A stretch of DNA of 64,000 nucleotides from assembly GCA_963971405.1 (NCBI GenBank), contig OZ020485.1:9052001-9116000 (forward strand), written 5' to 3'. Position numbers and translations under genes: made by a program. Under the pieces are notes generated by a model, which saw only the letters and a list, made by a program, of their open reading frames with translations, made no database searches and was not told the origin of the DNA. Shown here piece after piece: positions 48,200 to 60,322 of the stretch. Within the stretch, counting starts at the first letter, position 1. Every line of letters starts with the position of its first letter. The stretch comes from Psococerastis gibbosa. Its lineage: Eukaryota; Arthropoda; Insecta; Psocodea; Psocidae.

Positions 48200-50500
48200 C
48201 TCTAATATGTGAAGAGGAATTAACTAATCTTGTTATGTTGGCTCGTCCGCCATTTTGGTGTTCAGCAGTGTGGAATGTTATCCCTTGGCGTTTCCATCAA
48301 ATGACCATGAACATTGGCCTCTGCTTTGTCTATGGCTACCATCGCTTAACATGGTGCTGCTCTGTCTTCTAAAGTTGGCCTGAGGTATTTGCCGACTAAT
48401 AAGATTGACGGACATACATTAAATATGCATAACTGGTTGGGTAGAACGGACCGTTAAATGTTCTTGGTCACCAGATGGCGGCGTTTACATTGCGCTCTCT
48501 TTAATGGGCCTTGGACTCTTTGAGGAAGCTGTCTAATAAATATTAATAAACTCGTCATTACTTCTTTATGGGCAGGAATTATGTTTTCCCAATTTCCAAA
48601 AGAGGCTGTATTATTGAGTGAGTGGAGTTCATAAAAGGAAATTAAATCTTTCTGCTGCACAAATGTGTACTTTTCATAAATTTTATAATTTTGTTTTGTT
48701 AATGCAAGGTGCCTGCTAACATGCATACAATAAAGCAACGTACGTAAAAAACATACATGCAACCACTCTAATATTTATTCGATCGAAGAAAAATTTGGAA
48801 TGTTTATGTTTATGTATGCGATTTCAATCCGAATTTAGATATATTACCAGGCGGACTTACATTGTCTGCTGTTTTAATAGCCATTAGAGGCAGGGGCCTC
48901 ACATTTATCGAACAGTTAGGGCGGAGCCCATTGTCAGGGAAAAAGTGGTGACTGAGATTTAGCTTGAAGGTTCTCGTCATAAGCTTACTACATTCATAAT
49001 GAAGCAATTAAGCTTGCCCAGTCAAGTGCGCAGAAACTAACTGCGTCGGTTCTGTTGGCAGCCCTGTCTGCTGGATTGTACATTTTCTTTTTTTATGTTG
49101 TCACCCGACAAAGTCAGTCCCCTTTCCTTTGACATTTCCCCTTACGTTTCACTGCTATCAGCCTTACTTAGCTTATGGCTTGGCGCAACCTATTCTAATT
49201 TATATCTTAATATACCCAATTTTTCATAGACTCAAATTTATTGGATCGAATATTGGAACAATATTAGTATGTAAATGATGTTGTTTCTAACGCCTGCTTT
49301 CAGCATTTCTGCTTTTAAGCAACCCTGCCAGTCTGGCGGGAGAGTTTGTCTGACAAGTGTGGACCTCTTGATTATAGTGGATTCCGAACCACTTGGGGAA
49401 CATGGTAAAGTCACACGATTAAATCGGAGGTGACCAGGACTCGACACGTACGTAGACTGCTGGTATAGTTTCAGCGCGTTATCATGTCCCACCATGTTTC
49501 CCTGCCAACGGTGTGCTCACTACCAAGTTTGCCGCAGTTTGAAACATGCTCTGCTCTAATGGATTCAACATGGTAAGGCCGTTGGCGTATGTAAGTGCGG
49601 GGAATAAAACAATATGGAGTACATGCTATATTAGCAGAAGGTTTTTTCGATGAATTAAGAGTGGTTCTTTATAAGTAATAAAATAAATGTTATAAGTTAT
49701 GAAAATAATAATATTTTTCTTTCTACCTATAAGTTATAGCCTATATACTCATGATAGAAATACTTGTATTTTTTTTATAAATTCCACTGAATATCTAGAT
49801 AAATTGCAAAGCGTTCTTTTTTTGTTTTTTTTTGTTTGCAACTCTGCTTGCTCAATTGACCTCAAATATATTAACCAAAAGCGTTTTGTTGTCGCTTTAC
49901 TTAGCTTATTATGAAAATTTGTGTCCAGACAACCGACAATAACTCTGTGACTTTCTCAACAATACATACACTCTCTGCCGATAAACACTACGTTTACTAA
50001 AAAATACTGTCTAATAAGCCATTAGAGCCCATGGTACATTTATTTTCAACGCAAATATGTAACAAAATTGTGTTGTTTTTTCTATACACCTAATTGTAAG
50101 TTTGGCATCCAGTAATTCAGTCTTTTAATATTATGGTTTAAACTGGAAGTGAACTGTCTTGGTTGACAAAATGGCTGCAGTCTGAGCAAGAGTCCAGTAC
50201 AGCCATTTCAAAAATGTTTTCCCGCCATTTTTTTCTGTTAGTCAATCATAGCCAGTACTGAAATGAAATTATGCAAAACCCTGCCCACCAAGTCCTTGAC
50301 GACGTGTTATTTGCATTTCAGAGAACCAGCCATGTTGATAGTCTGCTTCCAGTTTATCAGAGTATTTGCTGTTGTCATGTACCTGGAGGCGGTGACCACA
50401 TTTTGTATTACTAGCTATATTTATAGACGCTAATGATTGTTCATAAAGGATGAAGATGATTTTTTTTTTTTAATTTGACACATCCCGTTGTGAACTACAT
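48200..50500. other. Intergenic, no supported gene
   Basis: No domain, RNA gene or bounded transposon recognised on either strand; only short open frames. Confidence 0.45.
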
Positions 50501-50707
50501 GTCTGCACTGGTATTATTAATTGCCCACTGTATCGAGCGATGATCACACTTCAGGCGAACTTTAGGCCCGGTACACACACGATTTGCCTACATGTCTGCA
50601 CGAATATTTTTACCTGCCCATTGTATCGAACGATGATCACACTTCAGATGAACTTTAGGCCCGGTACAAACGAGTTGTCTACACTGACATTATTAATTGC
50701 CCACTGT

Positions 50708-50916
50708 ATGCGGTTTAGCATTAACCTATTCCTAGAGTTGAAAATGTAAACAAAACCATGTTGAATTTTTAATCCCAACGGAGATTAGTTTTAATCTTAG
50801 CCTTGGATTAAAAATATAAACCAGGTAATTTTAGAATGGAAAGTACTCTTCGAAATTGTTTTGTTTACATTGTTGACCCCAAGATAAGTTAATGCCAAAC
50901 GGCATAGTAGGCCCGC
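50708..50916. repeat. GCGGGCCTACTATG MITE, 209-bp copy
   Basis: The left end ATGCGGTTTAGCATTAAC is damaged and the right end CATAGTAGGCCCGC is intact. The interior carries GTAAACAAAACC and its inverse. Just before it (50470-50705) a block of about 100 bp with GTACACACG / TGATCACACTTCAG is tandemly duplicated. Confidence 0.65.
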
Positions 50917-51099
50917 AGGTTAATATTATAAATAATAGTAGGCAGATGGTAAATTCTACGATGCCCCTTCTGTGCAGGTGGCTCTGGAGGTTGTTGTAAC
51001 CATCCGTGATGTCCCTTAGCCGTCCACTGGGGATGGGTTTGACCCAAAGGTAATTTCAGGATGTTTTCATGGTGGATTGGGTGATGAGGTGGCACGGGA

Positions 51100-51215
51100 C
51101 AGGGTAGCTAGTGGGTAAGACTTATTTCTGTAGTGTAGTTGTAAAACATAATTTCCGGGAAAGGCATAGATCGTGGGTTCGAGTCCCGCATTGTCCAGTC
51201 TTTTCTTGCTTCCCT
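51100..51215 (+). mobile_element. tRNA-derived SINE, family 2, best copy
   Basis: Box A TAGCTAGTGGGTA (51105-51117) and perfect box B GGTTCGAGTCC (51176-51186). The inserted 30 extra bases between the boxes and the missing acceptor stem argue against a functional tRNA. The tail begins TGTCCAGTCTTTTC. Confidence 0.65.
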
Positions 51216-51461
51216 ACAGTACAAGACATCGTGGTGTTAGCAGGAGAACCGTGGTGATGTCAGGGGGTTTAGTTAGGGTTCAACGATCTATGTTTTTAGT
51301 AGGAATTAATATGTCGACACGGACCCCAAACATTTCATTTCCCTAGCATTATTCACTGTATAATTGTTGAATTACATTCCCAATACTTATAACTATAACC
51401 ATGACAAAGGCTGTGTATTTATTTTAAAATATAAAAAGCCATTTCCAATATACCTATTTAA

Positions 51462-51794
51462 AAGTGTATAGCCCGTAGGAAATTGATAGCCCGAAATATA
51501 CATTTTTTTATTTAATTAACTGAGCAAGTCATTAAAGATTTGGCTCATTTAAGTTGTAGAAGACTACCTACTTCATGCATCATATAAGGTATTTTTAATT
51601 TTACGCGAAAAGTTATTATTTACAAATTATTATCTTGTTTATGAAAAGACTACAATTTCGAAAATTAAAAATACCTTATTATATGAAGTGGTCTTCTACA
51701 ACTTGAATGAGCCCCAAATCTTTAATAACTTGCTTAGTTAATAAAATAAAAAGTACTAAATTTCCGGCTGCCAATATCCTACGGCTATACACTC
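51462..51794. repeat. TTAA-flanked palindromic MITE, copy B, 333 bp
   Basis: Same family as 20767-21137: AAGTGTATAGCC...GGCTATACACTC with TTAA at 51458-51461 and 51795-51798. Arms still pair over most of their length. Confidence 0.85.
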
Positions 51795-51799
51795 TTAAT

Positions 51800-53600
51800 A
51801 TCGTCTAAAATTGAAAAATAATAGTTTTGAGTAAGAAACATTGTATAAATGCAGAGGAACTAGTTAACAATGAAATAAAAATGCCGCTATATCACCGGGC
51901 GATCGGGTACATAAAACGAACAATAACGTTTTAGGAAACATATTAGAATCCGCCCTAAATCAATTTTCTAACTCGTCTGAAGCCTGCCTTAAAAAAGAAC
52001 CCGTTATTCTGCTAATCGTAATGGAGGTGCGGATGTTCAAACAATGTTTTTCCTACAAATTGGCGAATGAATGAAAGAAAGAAAATTGTCTTTATTTTCT
52101 ATGTGTAATCTTCTGAAGGGATACAACATTGAGGGTGACTGAAATGAAGCGAAGTACTATGTGATGAATGCATTAAATACTGTGTGAGAAATCTCTCATT
52201 TACAATACGCTGCTGCAGGATCTAAAGTGTGATCATTGATTCAAGATCTACTAACAGCGCATTTTTGTGCAATTTAAAAAGAAAATTGGAATCAATGTTT
52301 ATGTGCGCAAATCGAGATTTTCAGCCAAATTATTTAATTAAGTGTTGCATGTTACGTTTCCGGAATTTATGGTCTGTAAAAGAGTTTTTCTGTTTCGTTT
52401 GTTCGAAGCTTTTGGCTACTTTTCTTTTATAATTTAAGAAGAGGTTATTTTTCTGTCTTCCACAAAGTTTGTATACATCTTTTGTTTTGTACATTGTCTC
52501 ATTAAATAGTTGTAGAGATCAATTTTAACTGTAGTTTGATAGATATTTTGTTACTTTCGAGTTTTCATATTTATCCATTTTTTAATAACTTAAGTCGTTG
52601 ACTTTTCTGATTATTCTAGTACAGAATATTCCTATTTAGAGAAAAACGCTTGTATTCTCAAAAGTGTCAATTTGATCCATGAGATGGTATTTGATATGTT
52701 GCGTCATTTGGGCTAATTTACAAATCACTCCGCAAACTACCAATTTTCTTAGTAAATGACCAGAAGTTAAGAGGTGAGGGTCGACCAATCAACGATTGCT
52801 TCTGCTCGGCGCGTCGCCGTAAAGTCGGAAGAGTTTAACTTTCATTTTGGCGAAATGTAGTTATGATCAGATTCCGTGACCTTTGCATGTACCGAAAAAA
52901 TTTCAATATTGAAAAGTAAGGCTGACATTTTTTTGATTTTGATTGAAAGGGCGTATCTGACTGGAGCTGACTATACAGACACAGAAACGCAATTATCTCA
53001 AAATGTTGTTTCGTATGGTACGCCCTTCTGATTTTAGGGTGACGCGGAGTATGACCATAAAAAAGGAACATTTCCTTTCTTAGTAGGGTATTTACCTCAG
53101 AATTGACCAATAAACCAAGCGTGTTTCTCCTTAATTTAGCAATTATTTAATCCTTGAGCGAGGGTATTTCTTTTTAGTTTGCTAACCCTTGGAACAGTAG
53201 CCATTGTTTCACATTTCCCGCTTTGGTATGGAATTAGAATGCATTCTGTTGTTTAATAAAAACAAATTAAATTCGTGGTTATTGAGCAAAAAGATGTGAA
53301 TGTTGAGGCCTTCAGTAGTGTTAAATAGGGCAGTGAGCTATATTTTATTATCAAGAGAAAATATTTTCGTATTTCACTGTTTTTTTAATAGATTGGGATT
53401 ATTATACCATCCTGTGCTAATTTTTAACAATTCACTTTTTTATTTTTTTAAAGATTTTAATTTAATTCTAATTTTAGTATTGTACTAATACTTTTAATTG
53501 AGCTTGGCATAGGAGCATCCTCAGCAAGAATAGGAAAAAAGTAGAGTGCTTACATTTGAAAAAAAAGAAAACCCAGAAATAATATAATATATATATAATA
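51800..53600. other. Intergenic, no supported gene
   Basis: AT-rich, only short open frames; nothing recognised. Confidence 0.45.
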
Positions 53601-53603
53601 ATA

Positions 53604-54458
53604 CTACCCTAACCAGCTCAAGTTCGGACACTTGAATTTTTTTATCACTTCGAAATTTGGTCAGAAGATGACTGGCGCAGGGTTGTCTGTTCGGATAAAT
53701 CGAGTATTGAACATTAATTTCCACAAGCGCGTCTTCTTTTCATTTGATGCAAACTAAGTGCCAGTTACTTCTTAGCAGCGTAAGATTGAAACCCCATGTT
53801 CTTCAAAGTTTGGTGAAAAGTATCTTTGCAGTATTTTTTACCAGTGAGCTGGTTCCATTTATGATTAATAATAGAATCATTAGTATCCGTTCTATTGCAT
53901 CAGGCCACTCTTCCCCTTGCGTCACTGACCGAATACTTCCTTCCGTAGGTTTGGCTACGATTTCTCTGGTTTTTTCGTGTTTTCAGGCAATATCTTGAAC
54001 AGTGCTTTCTGTTAGGAGTAGCCAGCAGCTATTTTCCATGCGCTTTTCCCAAGTTACGAAAGCGTTATCACTCATTCGCGTAAATCCGCGGATAACGCGA
54101 TTCCTCTCGCCATGATCACAAAAAAATTTTGTTGAAAAAATTTCAACTAAATTATTATTGTTAAAATGAAATTGTTTTCCACTTTTACATGGTTTTTGAC
54201 CCGGTAAGTTAAATTTTTTACGAAAAAACCAGGTCCTAGGAAGTGGATGATTTTCCTAGTCCTTGCAAGGGTGGAAACAAATATTATCCCTGAGGTTATG
54301 CTTCTATAGATTTTAAAAATATTTTCTTTAAAATCTACCTAATGGTCCATATTCTAATGTATTATAGTCAAACAAAAATTAATCTGTGAAAAAAAAAGTA
54401 TTTTGTAAAATAAGTGATACAAAAATTCAAGTGTCCGAACTTGAGCTGGTTAGGGTAG
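53604..54458 (-). mobile_element. Tc1/mariner-type element, degenerate, 38-bp TIRs
   Basis: CTACCCTAACCAGCTCAAGT begins the left TIR and its inverse ends the right, each TA-flanked. On the minus strand, near 53850-53760, a fragment ends in KNMGFQSYAAKK, which matches the LGFHSRAARRKP-type segment of Tc1 transposase DNA-binding domains. Internally deleted. Confidence 0.75.
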
Positions 54459-54622
54459 TATATATAGAGGTGGAGCCAAACCAAGGATGGGTAGGTTAAC
54501 ACATGGCACCGGAAATGCCAATAGATTGTGGATCCCGCCGTTTTCCATGTTTCTTGATTTCCCTTTTTTAAATTCAATGAGTATTTATTATTGTACAGTA
54601 ACAGAATATTCTGACTTCAAAT

Positions 54623-55640
54623 CAGGGCCGTAGCCTGGGGGGGCTCAGCCCCCCAAACGTTCAGTCGCGCCCCCCCCCCCCAAGAAGGATTAAAGCAAAG
54701 GAAACTTAACACTATTGGGCTTCGAACAGGAAAGAGTGAAAATTTTAGACCTCGAAGAGTTTTGTAGAAATTTCAGCAAAACCAAAACACGGCGGTTGCA
54801 ATTGTACTGATTTTCAGACATATAAAACTTGTATTTAATTAATTTGTTGTTTTGAGAAATGAAAATTTGTGTTGAAACACAAAACCATGCATAGGTACAT
54901 ACATCGGCTACGGGCTTAGCCCCCCTCCCAGGATTTCTGTTGACAAAGACGTTAAGGAGGCGAAAGGCATAGTATCCACAATAACGAAAGGGAAATTAAT
55001 TCTTGGTATGCTTATATTACATGAAAGACATCATGAAAAAATCAACACATTGAATTCCTTTCACAAAAATATATTACTCAAAATGCTTTAAACCCCAATA
55101 TTTCGGACCTATTTTTCCAAACTTTTTCTTCGGGGGAGACCCCCGGGCCCCCTCAGTGGTAGGTTTATTCATCGGTACAATCTCAACTTTACTGCTTGCA
55201 AAATGCAAAAAACCTCACTAATTTGGGCCTATTTATTAATTTTTTTTCTCCGGGGAGACCCCCGGGCGCCCCTTTCTCCAAGTTATAGTATGCATAAAAC
55301 CTCACTAATTCGGGCCCATTTATCATTTTTTTTTCTCCAGGGGGGACCCCCGGGCGCCCCTTCCTCCAGGGGATAAAATGCGTAAAACCTCACTAATGTG
55401 GGCCTATTTATCAATTTTTTTTTTCTCCGGGGGATGAAAGTCTTGGGGGTCCAAAAGCCCCCCCCCCCAGAAATTTTGGGAATTTACGCCAATGGGTACA
55501 TAGTTAGATGTTATTGGTGAGACCTATTTCAGGTTTACCATAACATTAATGGCTTGGATTCACGGAAAATAGCTTAGATCTGATTATGACAACCCAAAAA
55601 ACCTAGCCCCCCTAATGCTTTTCTCAGCGCTACGGCCCTG
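54623..55640. mobile_element. Non-autonomous hAT, 1,018 bp, with 8-bp TSD
   Basis: TIRs CAGGGCCGTAGC and GCTACGGCCCTG are perfect, and CTTCAAAT is duplicated exactly at 54615-54622 and 55641-55648. The interior (about 55080-55440) is a minisatellite of about 75-115 bp units with AAAACCTCACTAAT, GGGCCTATTTATCA and CCGGGGGAGACCCCCGGG blocks, plus C-runs. No transposase. Confidence 0.92.
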
Positions 55641-55817
55641 CTTCAAATGAATAATTCATTTACAATATTATATACCAGTACAATTATTGTACTCGTGGTG
55701 GTATTTTTTAATTTGTTTTGTAACAATTTATTAACTTTTGTCCCTTTGATAGCAGTTAAATTGCGTCTGTCTGTCAAATGGCGTAATGTTTTCTTTTAAC
55801 AAATGTTAACTAAAACT

Positions 55818-56064
55818 GTGGGCCTATTAATAACTGACCCCTGGAGTTAAAATTATTAACAGGGCAATTTTAGAACGCAAAGTGCTACTGTTACGGTAAC
55901 AATTTTACCCAGAGTTTAAATTATTCAATATCGGCATAGTACCGTACGCTGTTTAATATTAATTAATGTAAACAAAACAATTTTGAAACGCACTTTCCGT
56001 TTTATAACTATCTTGTGTACATTTTAAACAGGTTAAGTTAATACTAAATGGTAAAGTAGGCCCG
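55818..56064. repeat. GCGGGCCTACTATG MITE, diverged 247-bp copy
   Basis: TGGGCCTATTAATAACT at the left and AAGTAGGCCCGC at the right, with inverted GTAAACAAAAC-type and CACTTTCC blocks inside. Confidence 0.6.
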
Positions 56065-56099
56065 CTGATGTGCGAAATGACAATTTCAACTGAGGTATA

Positions 56100-57350
56100 A
56101 TTCTTGGTTAAAAATGTATTCTTCCAGTTTGCAAAAAATTCACATTTTTTACATTGATTTTACTTTTAGCACAGGATTGGCAGCATAGGCTATGGACATG
56201 TATTACCTTTAGGTAACAGCGAATTTCTATGAAATGAACACTTCCGCTACTGCAAGTACGCCATGTAATTTACTTTTCTGTACCTATTTGTATAAATGTC
56301 GATAGCCTTGACATGAAAAAAGTTGGAAACAGTATATTTTTTAAATGAAGTAAACCGGTATTGGGGCTCAATGCCACGCGATGAATTGCAATGCAATGGT
56401 TGAAAACGCTGGTGCTGATTCAATAGAGATGTCCAAATGCAGATCTGCTACGGCAACACTACTCCGGGAGATCTGTCATTGGAGTAAATGGATTAGTGCA
56501 AGACCACGGGCACTGAGCTAGTCTACTTCAATGCATTTCTCTTTGGAGCTTCTGCTGTTGCACGGTTTTAGCATGAAACAAAATGTCGGTCTGCGTGTGA
56601 AAATATCTCATATACAGTATGAGATCTACCTATTTTCAACTTGCGCAACAGTATACAGTTGACCAAATATTCGAATACAATTTTGTTATGTATCTAGATG
56701 CAAGTTCTCCATTAAGCCTATTAATTCGATAACAATGCAATTAATGTTAGGAACTGTCCATGCCCATCCCAAATACATTACATTGAGAATGATTAACTTG
56801 CATGTCTACACTACAACCGTTTTAAAAGCATAACCCCGCTTAATCAATTTCGGATCCTTTCTGTCCGTGGCTTCTGAATGATTGGGTGGCACAACTCGAA
56901 GAATGCCTCTAAATCTGATTAACATTTGACTGGAATTTATTCGTATGGATCTTAAATCAAGCTAAATTAGCCAACCCGAGCAACTGCCTCGAATATTTTT
57001 CCTGTACCGTATTGTAGTAAGGGCGGTTTGTAATGCAAGGCAAGGCACTACTGTATGACACCGCCATGCGTTGGAACATGGCGGTGCCGTCCAGTATTCC
57101 TTACAGAGACTTTGCCCATAATCAGCACCAGCGCATGAAACGTCTTCCTGCACCTATCGCCATTTTAATGTTGTGAAATTGGAATTGTATAGTCAACATT
57201 TTATTTGTATTGTTAAAATTTTAAAGATTAATATCTACAACAGCTGTGTTTGTTAGTAAATCCAATGGAATTTACATGTATGACTACCCTGATCTAAGAA
57301 ATACAAATACAATTTATAATTAGATTTTCTTGTTTAAATTGTTCCTCTAG
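56100..57350. other. Intergenic, no supported gene
   Basis: No gene recognised. The only structure is a strong hairpin at 57058-57088 (CACCGCCATG, 7-11 base loop, CATGGCGGTG). Confidence 0.5.
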
Positions 57351-57364
57351 TCCTTTCCTATTCA

Positions 57365-57490
57365 TGAATCAATTTATTGAAGGAGAACGCTGGAACTCGG
57401 ACGTGCCAAGAGCTGAAGAAGGCGCAGGCCGAGAGAGCTGGAGGATGATAGACTATGTTGAGTTGCTGCCAACCAATAGTTAAAGATTGT
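57365..57490 (+). mobile_element. LINE RT C-terminal fragment
   Basis: GAGRESWRMIDYVELLPTNS followed by a stop; same LINE tail as at 44008-44328. Confidence 0.45.
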
Positions 57491-57824
57491 GACCTCAGAA
57501 GAAAATGTTCCTTCTATCTAATAAAATTGCTGTCATAAATTAATTACCGACTCCTGTTGTCCTCAACTCTTATGACTTTGGACCGAGGTGAACTCGTATT
57601 TGTCTTCTATATCCGGAGTGTTCTTGTAACCATTTGCTGCCGATGTCATCATTTACATAGGAAGAAACATATCTGCTTTAGTAGGTAGTCTATTAGTCTA
57701 ACTACCGGTAGGTAATAGTAAACAGTCCTAACATTCAATTAAAGTAGCTAATAAACGACTTGTTTACTGTTTGGAAAGTCGGGGCATTTTTTCATGCAAT
57801 GGAACTTATTATTTATATAAAAGC

Positions 57825-57950
57825 GGGGCTTGGGACCGCATCACGGTCCCCTCCCCACTTGCGCCTACGGCGGGCGGCAGCTCGCCCCTTCGGGGCCTTG
57901 CATTGGGCAGTACGCAGCTCGCCCCTTTGGGGCTCGCATGACACCTGAGA
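57825..57950. other. GC-rich island in AT-rich DNA
   Basis: A 125-bp GC-rich stretch with two direct copies of GCAGCTCGCCCCTT and a GCCTACGGCGGGC block. It may be part of a transposon end; no gene recognised. Confidence 0.4.
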
Positions 57951-58186
57951 ATGGTCGTAGTGGCCCTATTTAGTTGTTGAATCCAAACCAAGCAGGTACC
58001 GGCACAGTGGCACTCCAAAACAGTCCCCTGCACTTAGCTTAACCACTTACACTTACCTAACAAAATAATATGAAAATCTGGCGTTGCACACAACCCCCAT
58101 TCATAAGAGGCTTCACTCAGGTCTCAGGTCTCAGGACCTCAGGTACCGGCATAGCGGGTGACCCCTCTAGAACAGTAAGTAGTAAC

Positions 58187-58680
58187 AGAGCGGAGCTAAC
58201 AGCGCATGCGTGATTGCGAAAATAATGTAAACAAAATCAGCTGTTAGGACATTACTAGGGCTCTAGACATTACAGGATATAAAGTGCATTGAGCGCTATT
58301 GATTTTTACAGTAAGTTTTCAGTTGTTATTAGACTATTCATATTTCTAGCGTTATGGTCAAGGATTGCTGCTATGGCTTGTGTTATAGTAATAGCCGATA
58401 CCAGGACAGACCACATATATGAGAGAGGTCCGAATTATGTCGTTCCCCAAGCCACTGGAAAAATTTGAGAAATGCAAAGTGATGGTTGCATCTTTGTGGC
58501 AGAGCGAATTCCACAATATTTAAAGTTACAAAATTCACATATAAATGCATGGTCGTGCATAGGGGGTGGTCCATGGGGTCCGGACACCCCCCCCCCCCCG
58601 AAATAAATTTTTGCATGTAAACCTGTATGGTTTGAAGAATTTATCCATTAATTCATTGCGTAAAAAAATGTTTGGTTCAA
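58187..58680 (+). repeat. Left arm of 2.1-kb inverted repeat (promoter + THAP + poly-C element)
   Basis: Reverse-complement homologous to 59855-60322. It contains, in order, AGCTAACAGCGCATGCGTGA, a THAP-domain start at 58354 and a C-run element (58546-58680) with TTGCATGTAAACCTGTATGG. The other arm has the same order. Confidence 0.8.
58354..58546 (+). pseudogene. THAP-domain fragment (left arm)
   Basis: MVKDCCYGLCYSNSRYQDRP is a THAP N-terminus with the first zinc Cys pair. A stop and frame breaks follow (PSHWKNLRNAK in another frame, then CGRANSTIFKVTKFTYKC). The sequence ends at the poly-C element before the Cys-x2-His ligands. Dead copy. Confidence 0.65.
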
Positions 58681-58849
58681 TCCGCCCTCCCCGAAATGTG
58701 AAATGGCTCGATACTAGATAGTATCGGAAATTGAGAGGAAAAATAAAAACTACTGTGTAATATCCAATTAAATTACATGTGCAAGTCCTTGGTAACAAGT
58801 TACTAACTTATATTAAGGTATATGTCTACTCCCCATTGGCGTAGATAGG

Positions 58850-59335
58850 GCACCCGTAGCATCCGCCCAGGATTTCTGGTGACAAAGACATTATGGGGGC
58901 GAACGGCATGGTATTGACATTATCGAAAGGGAAATGAATTATTGGTAATATTTATGCCTATTTCACATGAAAGACATCACGAAAAAAAAATCAACATATT
59001 GGCGACTAATTACTTTCACAAAAATGAATTACTCAAAATGCATAAACCCCCAATACTTCTGACCTATTATTTCGAGCTTTTTCTCCGGGGGGGGGGGGGG
59101 ACCACCGGGCCCCCCTGAGTGGCAGGTTTATTCGTCGGTAAAATCTCAACTGTAGCCTACTTGCAAAATCCGTAAATCCTCACTAATTTAGACCTATTAC
59201 TCAATTTTTTCTCTGGGAGAAACCCCCAGATCCCCCCTCCCCGAATATATAACTTGCGCAAAACCTCACTAATTTGAGCCCATATTTACCACTTTTTTTT
59301 CTCTTGTTATAACCAAAGCAGTTAATTTTCGCAGG
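58850..59335. mobile_element. Truncated relative of the 54623 hAT
   Basis: CCAGGATTTCTGGTGACAAA, then AACGAAAGGGAAAT-like and CATGAAAGACATCA blocks, and the CTCAAAATGC...CTCCGGGGG minisatellite, occur in the same order as in 54900-55300. The true ends are missing. Confidence 0.6.
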
Positions 59336-59336
59336 G

Positions 59337-59511
59337 CCACAGGCCGTTCCCAGCTTTTGTTTTCGGGGGGGGGGGGGGGGGTCCAAATTTTTTTAACGTA
59401 ATTTATTATTGAATTAATGGTCATCGAGCAATACAGGTTTACATAAAAAAATTATTTCGGGGGGGGGGGGGGTCCGGACCCCATGGACTACCCACCTGAG
59501 CACGGCCATGG
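59337..59511. mobile_element. Poly-G MITE, copy 1
   Basis: About 175 bp between GGCCGTTCCCAG and GAGCACGGCCATGG with two G-runs (about 18 at 59366 and about 14 at 59459) and a middle containing AACGTAATTTATTATTGAAT. Matches 59811-59993. Confidence 0.65.
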
Positions 59512-59562
59512 CCACTGGAAAGTAACGCCGATATATATTAATATACATTGTTGATCCCAATC

Positions 59563-59728
59563 AAGGCCGTAGCCAGGATTTATCAGGGGGGGGGGGGTCA
59601 GAAATTTAATTGGATATTACATAGTAGTTTATATTTTTCCTCTCAAAATCCGATTCTATTTAGTATCAAGCCATTTCATCACGGGGGGGGGGGGGGAAGG
59701 TTGAACTCCCCCTTGGCTACGGCCATGA
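59563..59728. mobile_element. Poly-G MITE of the GGCCGTAGCC type, 166 bp
   Basis: Ends GGCCGTAGCCAGG and CCTTGGCTACGGCC are inverted; runs of 12 and 14 G lie just inside each end. The middle, with AAATTTAATTGGATATTACA, also occurs inverted at 58690-58785. Confidence 0.7.
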
Positions 59729-59810
59729 TCTCAATCAACTGTCCGATTGGATCTGGAAAATCTTTTGTTGGCCCACTATAGGATCCACTAAATGTTTTGA
59801 ACATATATAC

Positions 59811-59993
59811 ATGGCTGTTCCCAGGTTATGATTTCGGGGGGGGGGGGGCAAACATTTGTTTACGTAATTTATTAATGAATTAATGGATAAATATTTCAAA
59901 CCATACAGGTTTACCTGCAGAAATTTATTTCAGGGGGGGGGGGGGGGTGCGGACCCCATAGACCACCTCCTGGGCACGGCCATGCATAGGCCT
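59811..59993. mobile_element. Poly-G MITE, copy 2 (truncates the right-arm THAP exon)
   Basis: CATGGCTGTTCCCAGG to CCTGGGCACGGCCATG, 183 bp, with G-runs of about 12 (59836) and about 16 (59934). It abuts the THAP sequence at the same position as the C-run element in the left arm. Confidence 0.7.
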
Positions 59994-60322
59994 ATATATG
60001 TGTATTTTGTAACTTTAAATATTGTGGACTTCGTTCTGCCACAAAGATGCAACCTCCACTTGCATTTCTTAATTTTTTCCAGTGGCTTGGGGAACGATAT
60101 AATTCGGACCTCTCTCATATGTGTTCTGTCCTGGTGTAGGCTATCACTATTACACAAGCCATAGCAGCAATGCTTGACCATAACGCTAGAAATATGAATA
60201 ATAACATCAACTTAAAACTGTATAAATCAATAGCGCTCAATGCATTTCATATCCTCCAATGGCCGAACAGCTGATTTTGTTTACATTATTTTCGCAATCA
60301 CGCATGCGCTGTTAGCTCTGCC
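59855..60322 (-). repeat. Right arm of the inverted repeat, next to the TSEN2 promoter
   Basis: Homologous in inverse to 58187-58680, from the poly-G element through the THAP start to CGCATGCGCTGTTAGCTCTG. Homology stops a few bases before the CRE-like TGACGTCA at 60332. Confidence 0.8.
59994..60181 (-). pseudogene. THAP-domain N-terminus (right arm), truncated
   Basis: From an ATG at 60181: MVKHCCYGLCNSDS with the first Cys pair, ISFPKPLEKIKKCKW with the conserved Pro, then LCGRTKSTIFKVTKYTYI. THAP domains are C2CH zinc-finger DNA-binding modules found in P-type and other transposons and in host regulators. The frame is open to the poly-G element, which replaces the expected C-x2-H end, so the finger is incomplete. 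The gene would be divergent to TSEN2. Confidence 0.7.

Noticed and set aside
51105-51186. Possible tRNA gene (boxes A and B)
   Set aside because: Box spacing is too long, no acceptor stem pairs and the head is dispersed in several copies: a SINE, not a tRNA gene.
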